A DNA stretch of 64,000 nt from Montifringilla adamsi (lineage: Eukaryota > Chordata > Aves > Passeriformes > Passeridae), in assembly GCA_017590115.1 (NCBI GenBank), contig JAGGNK010012448.1:1634703-1698702 (forward strand). Direction: 5' to 3'. Shown here in pieces: positions 49,231 to 60,745 of the stretch; within the stretch, counting starts at the first letter, position 1; every line of letters begins with the position of its first letter. The notes beneath the pieces were generated by a model. That model searched no databases and was not told where the DNA came from. It was given only the letters and a program-made list of their open reading frames with translations. A program made the position numbers and the translations under genes.

Positions 49231-52200
49231 AGAGTTTTATACACGTGGAAACAGCACATTTCCAACAACATTGTAACTAAAGTGTAAAGTACGCTATAGG
49301 ATTTTCAGAGAAAAGCTGTGAGCAGAGTATAAGAAGAAGTTCTTTGAACCAAGGCTAATGCAACTTAAATAAGAGGCTATAGCTGTCAGTTTATCTTAAA
49401 CTTTTAAAGCAGCTATGTTAAAAAAATGTTAATTATTTACTGCCTGAAATTTGAGGTTAAGTAACATTGAATGAATATGAAGAGATGTCCTTATCTTCTG
49501 GATTACTGGGGATCAGAAATCTGTATTTACCACTGAATACAAAATAACTTGTGAAGCACTTGTCCTCATGAAAAAAAACCAAAACACTGTTCAAGAGTGT
49601 CCTCTTGTGGCACTATAGAATAAGCCATATGAAGTTGTCTTATGTAGAAACACTTTTCTTGACAACTAGATTCTGGAGTTGATTGGGGTGTTCTGGTATG
49701 TTTTTGTTTGGCTTTGTTTGTTGGGGTTCATTAGGTTTTGTTTGGTAAGTTGTTTTTTTTATAATGATACTAAATAAATATTTGCAAAAGTGTCTGAATA
49801 GGTATTTATAATTTTAGGAGTAAGTGTTTCAAGGTTGGTTGATCTGGGAACAAAATTTTACACTGGTTCAGGAAGACACAATGCCATAGGTCTCCAGCAG
49901 TGTCCCTTCTTGCCCTTCCAGGGGAATGGGGGCTGGATGGAGCTGAGAATGCAGAGCCATCCTGGTCCAAACTCTGCCGTTGTTGGCTCCCCTGCAGGTC
50001 CATGAACATATGTATCTCCCTGCAGTTGCCCTGTGTAGATATATAATAGAGCTGTGTCTGTAAGGTGTAGTGAGAGCAACCTGCATTTAAGTCCTGGGCT
50101 GAGTTGGTGTGGTTCTGATGACCCTCTGGCACTATGCACTGCTCTGCAGGTCAAGTGCACCTTCAGCCATGCCTTTCAATCCCACTTGGAAAAGTGTTTA
50201 TCATGCTATCATGTTTAGCTGATGATATAATAGATAAATGTGGCTAGCCACAGCTTAGGTATTTCCAGTTTAGTCAAAAGGAATACCTTTAGTCACTTTT
50301 TCTGCTGCTTGTCCTGTGCTTTTGAACTTACTTTTCTCTCCAAACTCAAAGTAATAACAGATGATTTTTAATTTGCTGAAGGACTGCGGTAGTTCAGGTG
50401 TCCCAGAAGTTAATGGGGATATTGGTCAGGATCACAGAAGGTAAATCTGTCCGTCTGGGGCTGATGGCCTCTGATGTACATACACCTCACTAAAAGGTCC
50501 TAATGACTGTGGCTACATTTCTGTGTAGGCAGCTGCTCCTGAGCACTGTGGAGCAGGATGGGAGACCTCAAGAATCTGATGCCACATTGAAAAATAGGTT
50601 AAAACAGTGCTGAAGAGTAGATACAAAAAAAAGGGAAGGAAATGAAGCCAATACAGGTGTGTAGTTGATAAGGCACGAAATTCCAGGATGAAATATTTAA
50701 TTTATAAGGGATTGTTTTTTCTCATGAACAGCCAATTACTTGAGGAAGAACAAGATCTTGCAGTACTTTCATGGAGCAGGCTTTTTCACTGACAAGTTTG
50801 GCATGGTAAAACCCTGCCAGCACTGTTCATGGTCAGATGAATAGTGCCAGGACATCTGCTGCATTTCACAAACTGGTCAAAAATTAAATCATCACCTGCA
50901 TCATTTTATCAAACCCTTCTCTTGAATTTTATCAAAGAACTATCACTGATAAAATTGTTGTGGTGTTTGGTTAGTTCCTGAAAAATCTTTGTGGTGATAC
51001 AAAAGAAAATTAGTTTCTAATACTTAGTTTGTAGAGAACAAGATGTACTTACAAAAAATAAATTATCCAAGACAGAGGGCTTTGGTTTTAGACTGCATTT
51101 AGCAAGAAAAAGAAAACCAAGGATATCTGAGAATTACCCTTGGAGAAGTCAAGAAAGCAAAAAAATGTGGGAGAAGCTTGCTTTGAAAATTATTGTGAGC
51201 TGATAACCTGAAAACCAGGTTTCTAAGAAGAGTTATTATAAATAAGCTTATCATAATTTTCTTGACTGCTCAGATGGCGTTTGCAAGATGAAGCTAGTTT
51301 CCGTGTTCTTGGGTTTTGTTTCTGTGCCCATATTATTTGTAAATTATTTGTTTTATCTTGCTTTTCATCAAACCCATGAGGCTGGGTTGCATTTCTTGCT
51401 GTGCTGGTTAAGATTTGGAGTCAACTGCTTATTTTTTATTTTTCTTACCTCTAATAACTGACAAAATTCTTATCAGCCCCAAACATAATACTCAAAATGC
51501 ACAAAATTATTACTATTATTCTTGCTGTCTAGATTGAAAGCAGAGAATAGAGCTCAGTTGAGAAACTTAGAAAAGGTTAGGAAAAAAACCTTAATATGTA
51601 GGGAAAATCAAGTCTTTGGGTCTTCAAAGGAAAGTGTAGAAAGAAAACTTAGTTTGTGAAATAATGAGTGAGTAATTTTTTGAAAGGACCTCCAAGTAAG
51701 TTTTCTAACAAGAAAACCTGCTTTTCCTCACTGTCTCCTCTGTAACCATTTTTTTATTTCCTGCTCTATCTTTCTTACACAACTTACTTATAGTTGTGGG
51801 TAGCGATCCTCAGATCTGCAAAAACCATATTATTAACATTTCATTTATTACAGGTGTCATTTGTGGCCTACTTCATTATGGATATCATTATTTTCCCATA
51901 AGTATTAGAGGAATTTTTGTGTGTTTAACTGCTGGGTGACATTTGTGAGAACTATTGGCTGTCCTTCTGACAGTCTTGTGATCATGCTGCCTGCTCTGCT
52001 GGAACCAGATGGGTTGTGCAGACTGCTTGGATTCACCCCAGTGGCTTTGTTGATGTGGCTGTTGTTCCTGAGGCCAGCAGATGAGCAAGAACCCTTTGTT
52101 AGAGCAGAGAATCAAGCGAGAAATAATTTTTTTCTTGATTCCTTTGATACCCAGATCCACTGGTCCACGAGCAGAATGCCAAAGGAGGAGGTGGAAGACC

Positions 52201-52602
52201 TTTGTCAGTAGTAAGGTGTGTCTAACATATGTTAAACCTGGAAAATAATATCATATGACTTGTGAATTCTGACTTCTTATTTGCTTTATATGAGTCAGCC
52301 TGCTTAGGTGAGTTACTTGGGCAAAGAAATAATATCATGGTGGGAAGTCCAAGAATATTCAGTGTTTCGCACATAATTCTTTATAATCTATATCAATTCA
52401 CCTTAGTGGCTTTAAACCCTGTGAAAGCTTCAGATTTTAAGGAATCTGAATTGGCTTGCCTTGAAACTATATGCTGTCAGTTTTGAGTTGGGAGAATTTG
52501 TCCCAAATCAGCTTCTGAATAAATTAATTTTAATGATTATTTTAACTTGCAGAATTGATTTGTGAAAACACAAAATCAGTCTTGGCTGTGCTGTCAGTTC
52601 AA

Positions 52603-52617
52603 CCCCCACCCCCCCCC
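52603..52617. repeat. C-rich tract
   Basis: Five C, one A, nine C. Confidence 0.9.
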
Positions 52618-53649
52618 ATTCTTTATATTAAAACTGAGATTGATTAAATTGTAACATATTTTATTGTCTTTTTTGGCTAAAATAAAAAGTAGCAATAGGA
52701 CTCTAAGGACTCAAATACTCAAGCAAAGTATTTTCAAATAGTATCTACTTGAAAGAGTCTACTTTCAAATGAGCACTTCAGCCTGAATGAGACATTGCTG
52801 AAGTTCCTTCATCTTAAGGGGAATTCATGATTACAGAACTGAGCACTGAAAACTTTTTGATATTAACCCTCACACAGGCCTTATATATTCAGTCTCATGC
52901 AGGATAATGATAGCAACAGTTCTGTATTTGATTGCATTCTGGAAGAAAATTGTTGGCATTTAGCTGTAAGAGAGGGAAGAGGGCAGCTTTTTGTTTAACC
53001 TAGGCTACTTATACATTTGAAGTTGAAAGTTGAAGTGAAGAACGGATGGGCCAGACTTCCTGCTATTTTCCATTACTGCTTCTTTTCCTTCAGTAAGATC
53101 CGTACAAATCTAGATTTACAACAAAAGATATGTGTAATATCAACTTTATTTTGGCTTTTAATTTGAAATGGAAACATCAAATTAAAATATAAGATAATCC
53201 TTTTTGAATGACGTCTTGATTGATGAATTTCATCTGATATGAAATTGTGTATTTCATGTGAATTGAGGCACTGCAGTACTCATTCAGGGGAACTGAGCTA
53301 ATTTAGTATTTCTGAGCCTTCGAGACTTAGCTGGACTTGGGAAACAAACAAAACTGTAGATTTTGCACTCACACTACTAGAAATATTTTCACATATTTTT
53401 ATCTCAATAAAGTCAGGATTTCACTTGCAAGATTGCTGGGATTTCATGTAGCTTTAGCAGATCAAAAGAATTTTGTGGAGGTATCTATGTCTATATCAAA
53501 GAATTTGTTGACTATTTAACAGTTTAAAAACTTTCTTCCTATTTTTTTGACCAAGAACTTCACTCATTGGACCCTTGGAATAGTACACTGTGATTAAGAA
53601 TTTTATTTTAAAATTAGATTTTAATTGTTTTTATTAAGCTTCACAGCTG

Positions 53650-54060
53650 ATTTAGTTACTGCTGGGTACCAGTTTTTGGTTTCTCTGGGTCTGGATTGAA
53701 GGCACTTAGGATAGTAGTTCATGCTCAGACTCAAGTGTTTATTATTTCTTGTCAGTAAAACAGTCTCACTACTGTAAGTTCGGCAGCCTTTCACTAGCAA
53801 AGCACAGAATGGCCAACAATCTCGTTACAAGGTCTTTTAAGACTATCCAATTAAGAACTGACACCTAGATTATTTCCCCTTTTAACCCAGTAACTGATCC
53901 CAAAGAGTCCACAATGAGGACTTTTCTGCCCAATAACAAAATGCCACCTAAATCCATGAAGAAGAAGGAAGAAGAAGCATGAAGAAGAAACCCAGGACAA
54001 CACCCTGTGCCCTCCATCTTGCTTTGATCCACAACATACTAAAAATCCCAAAACCTAAAT
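53650..54060 (-). mobile_element. LTR-like interspersed repeat, minus strand
   Basis: I recognise this sequence as a repeat common in songbird genomes (recollection, not a search). Key phrases are cacttaggatagtagttcat, gcaaagcacagaatggccaa and aagagtccacaatgaggact. On the minus strand AATAAA (complement of 53738-53743) lies near the end, followed by an R/U5-like stretch, which suggests an LTR in reverse orientation. A GAAGAA-rich run lies at 53957-53990. Exact TG/CA ends and a target duplication could not be assigned. Confidence 0.5.
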
Positions 54061-54820
54061 TGACTATCAATTTTATTTAATACCCTATACTATGTTTCTG
54101 TTCCAAGACATTGTTTATGGAAATAGTTTCATTTTTTGGATTCTTTTGTACCGCTTCAATTTCTGCTTTGATTTTCAAATCAAGCAATGTAGTTCTGTTT
54201 GACCAGTGGAAAACATACAGTTTTGGTACAAGCTGGAATTTTGTGTATCATTGTATCTCATTTAAACATAACTGTCAGCATAGTTGTGGTTTGATTTGCA
54301 ATATATCAAAGTAGTAATAGAATACAGTGTAAAAGACTTGTTGCTTTGTAACCTGTAAAATTAAATATCAACTACTTTTTGATATTCATACATTCATACA
54401 ACAAGAGCCTATTTATCCAGATTAAAAGTAAATAAAGACAAAATTTTCTAGATGTTTAAGACAGTTAAGGAAAGTTTCAATGAGATGTCTTACTTGCTAT
54501 GAATACTTTAAACTTTGGTAACTTTTAAAAAGGCAGTGGAGAGAATACAATTGTGCATATCCCAGTTCTAATTGCTTGAATGTTGCAATTGAAAAAAACC
54601 TCAATTTTCTCACTTATTTCATGTCAAGCATATAGTCTAACTGCAATAAAGGAATACAGTTCTTATGTGTTCATTTGACATCCTCTGAGGTCTCAGTCCT
54701 GAGGGTCTTCTTTGTCTCCATGAAAGAATTTCCTTTACTGGAGACAGGATCAAATCTACAGTCATTGCCATTACTGAGCAGTAAACCGATCACACCTCCT
54801 GAAGATGGGCATTCAGTGCT

Positions 54821-54912
54821 ATGGTTCAGTTGATGAGGACGTGCTAGGTCACAGCTTGGACTTGATGACCTCAAGGGTCTTTTGCAGCCTAGTTCATTCT
54901 GTGATTCTGTGA
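54821..54912 (+). mobile_element. Short CR1 3' end, plus strand
   Basis: About 90 bases match the extreme CR1 3' end: ggacttgatgacctcaaggg, cttttgcagcctagttc and the terminal attctgtgattctgtga repeat. Severe 5' truncation is usual for this family. Homology may extend slightly further 5'. Confidence 0.8.
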
Positions 54913-55832
54913 GATTCCGTACTGACTGTTAAATACAAGTCATGCATTTTTATATGGCTATTATCAATTATGTTATAAATACACTTTGTTGCTGCTTTTT
55001 ATGTAGTAGTAGGAAGAATTGCATTGCACAGAAAAGGTATTACTCAAAAAAACCCCAGAAAACTTCATAGATTGATCTATTCCAGCACAATCAATTTCGA
55101 AAGGTGTTATCTGACAACACATAAAAGTCGCTTGTATAATTCTAATGTTAGCACTTCTATAGCCTGGTTGTACACAAATCATGCAAAGTAAAGCTGTTCT
55201 TGGGTTTCACATGAGAAAACTGCTTTTAATGCAGCACAATGTAATGAAGAACTATGAAACTTCTAAAATAGGTTGTCTTATGGTGGAGGAGAAGTTTTTC
55301 TTTTTCCTTATTAAAAGCAACATTCACAATGATTTGCATTAAATAAATGCGTTTGGTAACATTAAGTGTTGTCACATAGTATAGATAAGAAAGTTTCTGA
55401 AACAGATAATCCTTGGAACAAAAGTGAATGGTCCAAGGACACACTCAGAAAAGTCCAGAGCTGAATAGTCACCTTACCTAAACAGAGAGCTGAAATCAAG
55501 GTTGGCTTACTGTTTTAACTTACATTTATTACAAGGTATTTGTTATCTTCAAGAAATATTCTACCAAAGGCTTTAATTCTGATTTTTAAAGCTGCAGTGT
55601 CCTTAATCCTTAACTTAAGCTTTAATATTTTTCTGGTTTTAGTGTCTTGCCTTATGGAGTGTCCTGTGAATCATTTAGGCCAAATAAATCAAATTACTGT
55701 TGTCAGAGCTTTGTTTTAACGCAGTCTTCAGCAAGGTGGTAGAATACAATGAATACATTCCTTTAATCAGTATTTCTATCTCATTGAAGAATGTCCATAA
55801 ATAAGACAAATCTGGTATTGTTAATATCATCT

Positions 55833-55952
55833 TGTCATGGTTTGAGGTTGGCACAATGCCAGTGCTTCCATGAAAATACACTTTCTCTAGTGGCTCCTGT
55901 GAGATGTGATCAGGAACAGAGCAAAGCAGGCTCCAACTTAGGAATAAAGGAG
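55833..55952 (-). mobile_element. Truncated LTR fragment, same family as 43675-44532
   Basis: This is the inverted 3' end of the LTR family seen at 43675-44532. Reading + from TGTCATGGTTTGAGGTTGGC, it aligns with the reverse complement of 44414-44532 with about 13 differences in roughly 118 positions by eye, including a shared tgagatgtgatcaggaacag. Similarity stops near 55950, after aataaagga. The LTR CA end corresponds to 55833, so the outer edge is intact and the inner part is missing. Confidence 0.75.
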
Positions 55953-56016
55953 CATCTAAACCTCCATAATGTCTGTGGAGTAATTCTTTTATTCAAAGTC
56001 TTCAGAACTTCATAGC

Positions 56017-56078
56017 TTCTTTTTTTGCTTTGTTTTGGGTTTTTGGTTTTTTGTGGTTTTTTTTTTTTTTTTTTTTGG
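56017..56078. repeat. T-rich tract with GGTTTT units
   Basis: Begins ttttttttgctttgttttgg and ends in a long poly-T run; it lies between the truncated LTR at 55833 and the CR1 at 56195. Confidence 0.85.
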
Positions 56079-56194
56079 CAAAGAAATATTTAAAACAGGC
56101 TACAGAAAAGTAACTATTAGAATGCTTGTATTCTTAAGTAGAGGAGATTGTTTAGCATGGATCAGGTGAGGATTTACACAGGAGGTAAATTTAA

Positions 56195-56935
56195 TCACAG
56201 AATCATAGAATCATCATGGAAGAGACCTACAAGGTCATCCAGTCCAACCATTCACCCAGCATTACCACAGCAAGCCCTTAACCACAAAGCCACATCACCC
56301 AGTGACAGATCCAGACTTCTCTTGAACTCCTCCAGGGATGGTGACTCCACCACCTGCCTGGGAAACCTACTCCAGTTCTTGACCCCAAAAGTGAAAAAAA
56401 ATTCTGAATTTCCCCTTATTCATCTTAAGGCCATTTCCTCTGGTCCTTTCACTGCTGGCACAGTAGAGGAAACCAGCCCCCACCTCACTACACCCTCCTT
56501 TCAAGGAGCTATGGAGAGCAATGAGGTCACCTCTGAGCATCCTCTTCTCCAGATTAAATGAACACAGATCTCTAAGCCATTCCTTATAAGACACATTTTC
56601 TAGTCCTTTCATGAGCTATGTTGCTCTTCTCTGGACATACTAAAGCATCTCAAAGGCCCTTTTGAAGTCAGAGGCCCAGAACAAACCCAGAATTCAGGGT
56701 GTGGCCTCACACACACTCACAGTGCTGAATATAAGGGGATGATCACTTCCTTAGTCATGCTGGCCAGGATGCCATAGGGCTTCTTGGCCACTTGGGCACG
56801 TTGTAGGCTCATACTCAGCCACCTTCAACCAGCATCCCTAAGTCCCCTTCTGCCAAACTGCTCCTGACCCGCTACTCCTTTGGCCTGTAACGCTGCATCA
56901 GGTTGTGACCCAAGTACACTACTCCTTATGGAATC
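56195..56935 (-). mobile_element. CR1 LINE 3' fragment, minus strand
   Basis: The element begins, in reverse, with the CR1 3' terminal repeat (cacagaatcatagaatcat at about 56198-56216) and continues with typical 3' UTR and ORF2 end sequence. The minus-strand frame at 56367-56612 encodes the degenerate RT tail, including SYKEWLRDLCSFNLEKRMLR. Homology continues through the cttcttggccacttgggcac region to about 56.9 kb. It has an intact 3' end and a truncated 5' end, the usual form of a CR1 insertion. Confidence 0.9.
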
Positions 56936-56961
56936 TCATGACAGGATGAAAATAGATTTAA

Positions 56962-56977
56962 TTTTTTTTTTTTTTTT
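56962..56977. repeat. Poly-T run (16 T)
   Basis: Simple homopolymer just beyond the 5' edge of the CR1 fragment. Confidence 0.9.
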
Positions 56978-57767
56978 GTATATACTACAACAGAAATACA
57001 TTGTGGCTTTTCAATGAAAGGGGAAGAGATGTATTGGACTTGCTCAATATTCTTCCCTTTACTTCCTCCTGTTTCACTTTTCTGAATCAGTTTTGTTAGA
57101 TGTGATGTTGTAGCATCTTCCATCCCCCTTCTAAATAGACAATATGAGATAGAGAAAAGAAAGCATAGAATTATCAGCTTAGAAAATGGAACTGGATTTT
57201 ACACATGCTTAGAAATACACAGCTAATACAAAACTAGATTAGTGTAGCATCCCAGGGTTTGGTGGTAAACACATTGTGTTTCTTTCCTACAGAAAAGAAT
57301 TTGAACCCTGTGGATCTATGTTGATTTTAACCTTCCCTTATTTCCAATTAACTCTGTTGTGTGGTACACAAAGTTACTGAAAGATAGACTCTGAAAACCA
57401 AATGCATTATACTCACCTTTAAAATGTAACTCAGATGACTAATTGAAAAGTATATTATTTCTACATGTCATGTATGAGCTCATTTTCTTCATTCTTTTGG
57501 CATTCTTAAGTTTTTATTCTCCATGCTTTTGGTGAGGTCTTCTTCTACTGCCTACATTCTACTGCTGCTGAAGAGTGTTCACAAAGGGTTGTGCTTTGTG
57601 CTTTGCTTGTAGGTTTAAACATACAAAGTAATGTCACTCCATTTATCATGGGATTAATTCAGCTACACATTTTATTGTTTGTACTGCTGAGATAAGCCTT
57701 AATGAAGAGTAAAAATCAGAGCACTTTGTGAAAAATTGGGGGAGTAAATAGGCCCCTGGCTGAATGT

Positions 57768-58330
57768 AGAATCACAGAGTCACTGAAGTAGAAGAAACAC
57801 CCAGAGATTGCCTCATGCACTGTTCCTGCTCAAAACCAGCACAACTAGAGCAGATTTCTCAAGGCCAATCTTTGGCTGGTACTGAATGTCTCCAAGGACA
57901 GAGACTCTACATCAGTGTCCTTTGTGGCCATTTCCTGGAGTCAGTCCAGTATGACCATGTTTCTCTTATACTGGGGAGTGCAGAGCTAGACCCAGTTTTC
58001 CAGGTGTGTTTCAGCAGTGCTGAGTAGAGAGAAATGATCACCTCACTCAGTCTGCTGGTAACACTTCTAATACAGCCCAGGTGGTTGTTTGCGATCTCTG
58101 CAGCATCTGTAGTGATGAATCACATTCAATTGCCCACAGAGCCTCTAAGTATTTTTCTATAAAGTATAACCTCAGCTATGTGTCCCAGCTTGTTCTGATG
58201 CATGTCGTTATTTCTCCCCAGGAAAAGGACTTTTCTTTCCCCTTTGATGAGCTCAATGAAATTCCTATTTACCCATTTCTCCATACATACAACCAACTGG
58301 AGTACCAATCTGATAGACTGGGATTGTTTT
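57768..58330 (-). mobile_element. Old CR1 LINE fragment, minus strand
   Basis: It starts with a decayed CR1 3' end (gaatcacagagtcactgaag). Recognisable CR1 phrases follow in reverse order, for example gaatgtctccaaggacagag, cagtgctgagtagagagaaa, atttctccccaggaaaagga and tttgatgagctcaatgaaat. It is more diverged than the copy at 56.2 kb, consistent with an older subfamily. The open frame at 58081-58341 lies in this repeat and is not a gene. Confidence 0.7.
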
Positions 58331-59190
58331 GGGAGCATTGAGATACATACTTTAAATTATGTGTGCTATGTGAAATGCAAGGTAATACTGTCCCTGCAAA
58401 AGTTTCTTGATATTTCCCATAGGATAACTGCTTTTACTGAGCCTTTGACGACTTCTTTTTCCCTAACCAAGCAGCTATTACTCAGCTAGATGTATACATA
58501 AGTGTATACCAAGAGTGAAATAAATGCTTTTATGGTTAAAGAAATACGTGCCAACCTGTTGGATCTAATCCATATACTACTTATGACAGATGTTAGTTGG
58601 CAAAGTTTTCTGTGATGAAAAAGGCTTTCTGCTCTCCTTCTTCAGTGAGGTTCTGACTACCTAGATGCACCTGTGTATGTAGGGAAATTGTAGGTTTGTG
58701 ATCAGGGACATCTGCATTCAGATCTTTGCCACAAACTTCTGTTATGACTAGGATCGCTCAGTGAACCCATGTTGCTTCAGTTCAGTTAAATTGTTGAAGG
58801 AAAAAAAAAAATGTTTTTCATTGGCAAAGAACATTTATTTTATTGTTCTCAAGAATTAGTCAAACTCTAGTAAAGTAAAAACATGAGCAAATTTTTATCC
58901 AAAGACCAAAAGGTAACAGAAACAAAGCAAAAGAAGCCTGCATGCACTGGACAGCCTGAATAGTTAATAAGTTAGGTGGTTTCTAAAAAAAGAAGAAACT
59001 CAAGGCTGTGACTAAAGAAGCAAACAAAACTGTAGGTCACCTGCTGTAAGGTAGCTCTGTCATGGCTTATGTCACGTTCTCACAGTGAATTCCTGAGCAA
59101 ATACACCTTGCACAAACAAACGTCAGGGGTTGCATTTCAGTAGTGCTGAACAAATGTTCCAGCAATGAAGCGTGCTGTTCCCTTGAGAGG

Positions 59191-59227
59191 CAGCAGCAGC
59201 AGCAGCAGCCTCAGCAGTGGCAGCAGA
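59191..59227. repeat. (CAG)n trinucleotide repeat with interruptions
   Basis: Six pure CAG units, then imperfect ones (cctcagcagtggcagcag). They lie in a short GC-richer patch (about 59165-59300) that is open on both strands (poly-Ser, poly-Leu). I do not recognise a protein. Confidence 0.85.
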
Positions 59228-60719
59228 TACAGCGTCCCTGCAAGGCCTGGCCCAGCCTGGGGTATCTCACCAGCAGCTTCTGACAGAGGAAGACAGGAGG
59301 CCTCTGTGCAGGATTTTGTCTGGTTGCAGGTTATCAGCTGTAGGTTACACACAGAGAGGTAAATGACACGCTCATCAGGCAGGCATGGGAAAGTACAAGT
59401 CAGAGGGATTTTTCACTTGTCTTTGTGCTTTAGTTCGCTTTGGTTGTTGTGCATGTCATGAAACAAAACTTCAAAACTCAGCGAGGTCTTTTCAGCTGTA
59501 CATGCTCAGCTGTGTAAGAAAAGCTGTCAGCTTTTGCTTGGTGAGTGTAGTTATGCAGTACTTCCAAAGACAGGATATGTACTCAATTTCCAAGACTGAT
59601 GAAGGTATACTGTTATGACTGACAATTGATACTTCTGTATCTACATTTCCATATGCTCTCAGTACTCTTCTACTTATGATGCATAAGGTTAGAAAATATG
59701 AAAGTAATGTGGATTTTCTTTAGCTGGATAGGAAGCCTCTAGCAAGTGAAAATATTTTTTTCCTGTGCTGAAGGAATTTCAAGAGATAGCCTGTCTTTAT
59801 TTCACCCTAACATTTCATACTGACACAAAATCGTGTTCAGCCCACTTTGTCAACACAACCATGTACTTTATGTATATTTTAAAAACTTCCATAAATTCCT
59901 GTATTCATATGTTTGATAACTGCAGCTACTTTCTACTTTAATCATACCAGTATCTTAATTGGCATAATTAAGGGTAGGGAAATAAAAATACAAAGACAAC
60001 TATACAAAATCTGCATGCTAGCACCAAGGTGGTATTGAGGGAAAAATTCATAAAAGAATTCCAGTTGCTGGAACAGAAAAAACGGCAGGATGGCAGAGCT
60101 AGTATTCTGAGTGTACTAAGGTTTGAAGATCCTTGACTTCTCCTGTAATCAGCTGCTGTAGGTTATTCTAGCCACTAGTGTTATTAGCATAGATTTTATA
60201 TTCAAACTAGGTCACTTCAGGAAAAACTACACATCTATATTAGCTTTTCATGGGTACTTTATAGGCAAACAAATATATTGTCTCATCAGGCTGAACTAGA
60301 AATTATTACATCATTTAGCTGCACTGTAGTTGTAAGTGCAGACTGCTATTTTGGGTTCATTGGCAGTCTCTTAGCTGGTTCTAAAATACTCCATCATGCA
60401 ACAAAAGTGGAGTGGGAGGCATCTCACTGCACACGTTCTCCTCTTCAGTGTTTATGTTGCTGAAAATCCAGTCTTTTTCTACTTCTAATGTCTAGCTCAT
60501 ACTCTTAATTTCTGTTCCCAACCAGTTGTTTAGATATAATTAGTACTAGTCTGTAGAAATGGCAAATGTAATTTTAGGGCATGATTCTCTAGCAAGGATT
60601 TGGAGACTGAGCATATAGCAGTCTCATGTAATCAGCAGCTCTCTTTAAGAAATGGTATTACATGAGTGAATAAACTGTATTTGACTGTTTAAAATAGCTG
60701 GCTTGTTTAGCTCAGCTAA

Positions 60720-60745
60720 ACAATATACAGTATCCTGTATATTGT
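60720..60745. repeat. Perfect inverted repeat, 11-bp arms
   Basis: ACAATATACAG and CTGTATATTGT around TATC. Related gtatcctgtat units repeat just downstream (to about 60775). Confidence 0.85.

Larger units (their letters stand above)
44538..53649. other. Intergenic DNA without recognised genes
   Basis: AT-rich sequence with no exon, RNA gene or clear mobile element that I can name. Slightly GC-richer patches at about 49850-50170 and 51940-52200 have overlapping open frames and may be decayed repeats, but I could not assign them. Confidence 0.6.

Noticed and set aside
49806..50160. Three overlapping minus-strand open frames
   Set aside because: All three frames are open over one GC-richer patch, which suggests composition or a decayed repeat rather than selection on one frame.
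57815..58489. Several plus- and minus-strand open frames of 70-95 codons
   Set aside because: Most of this stretch is an old CR1 fragment; the frames are not conserved protein.
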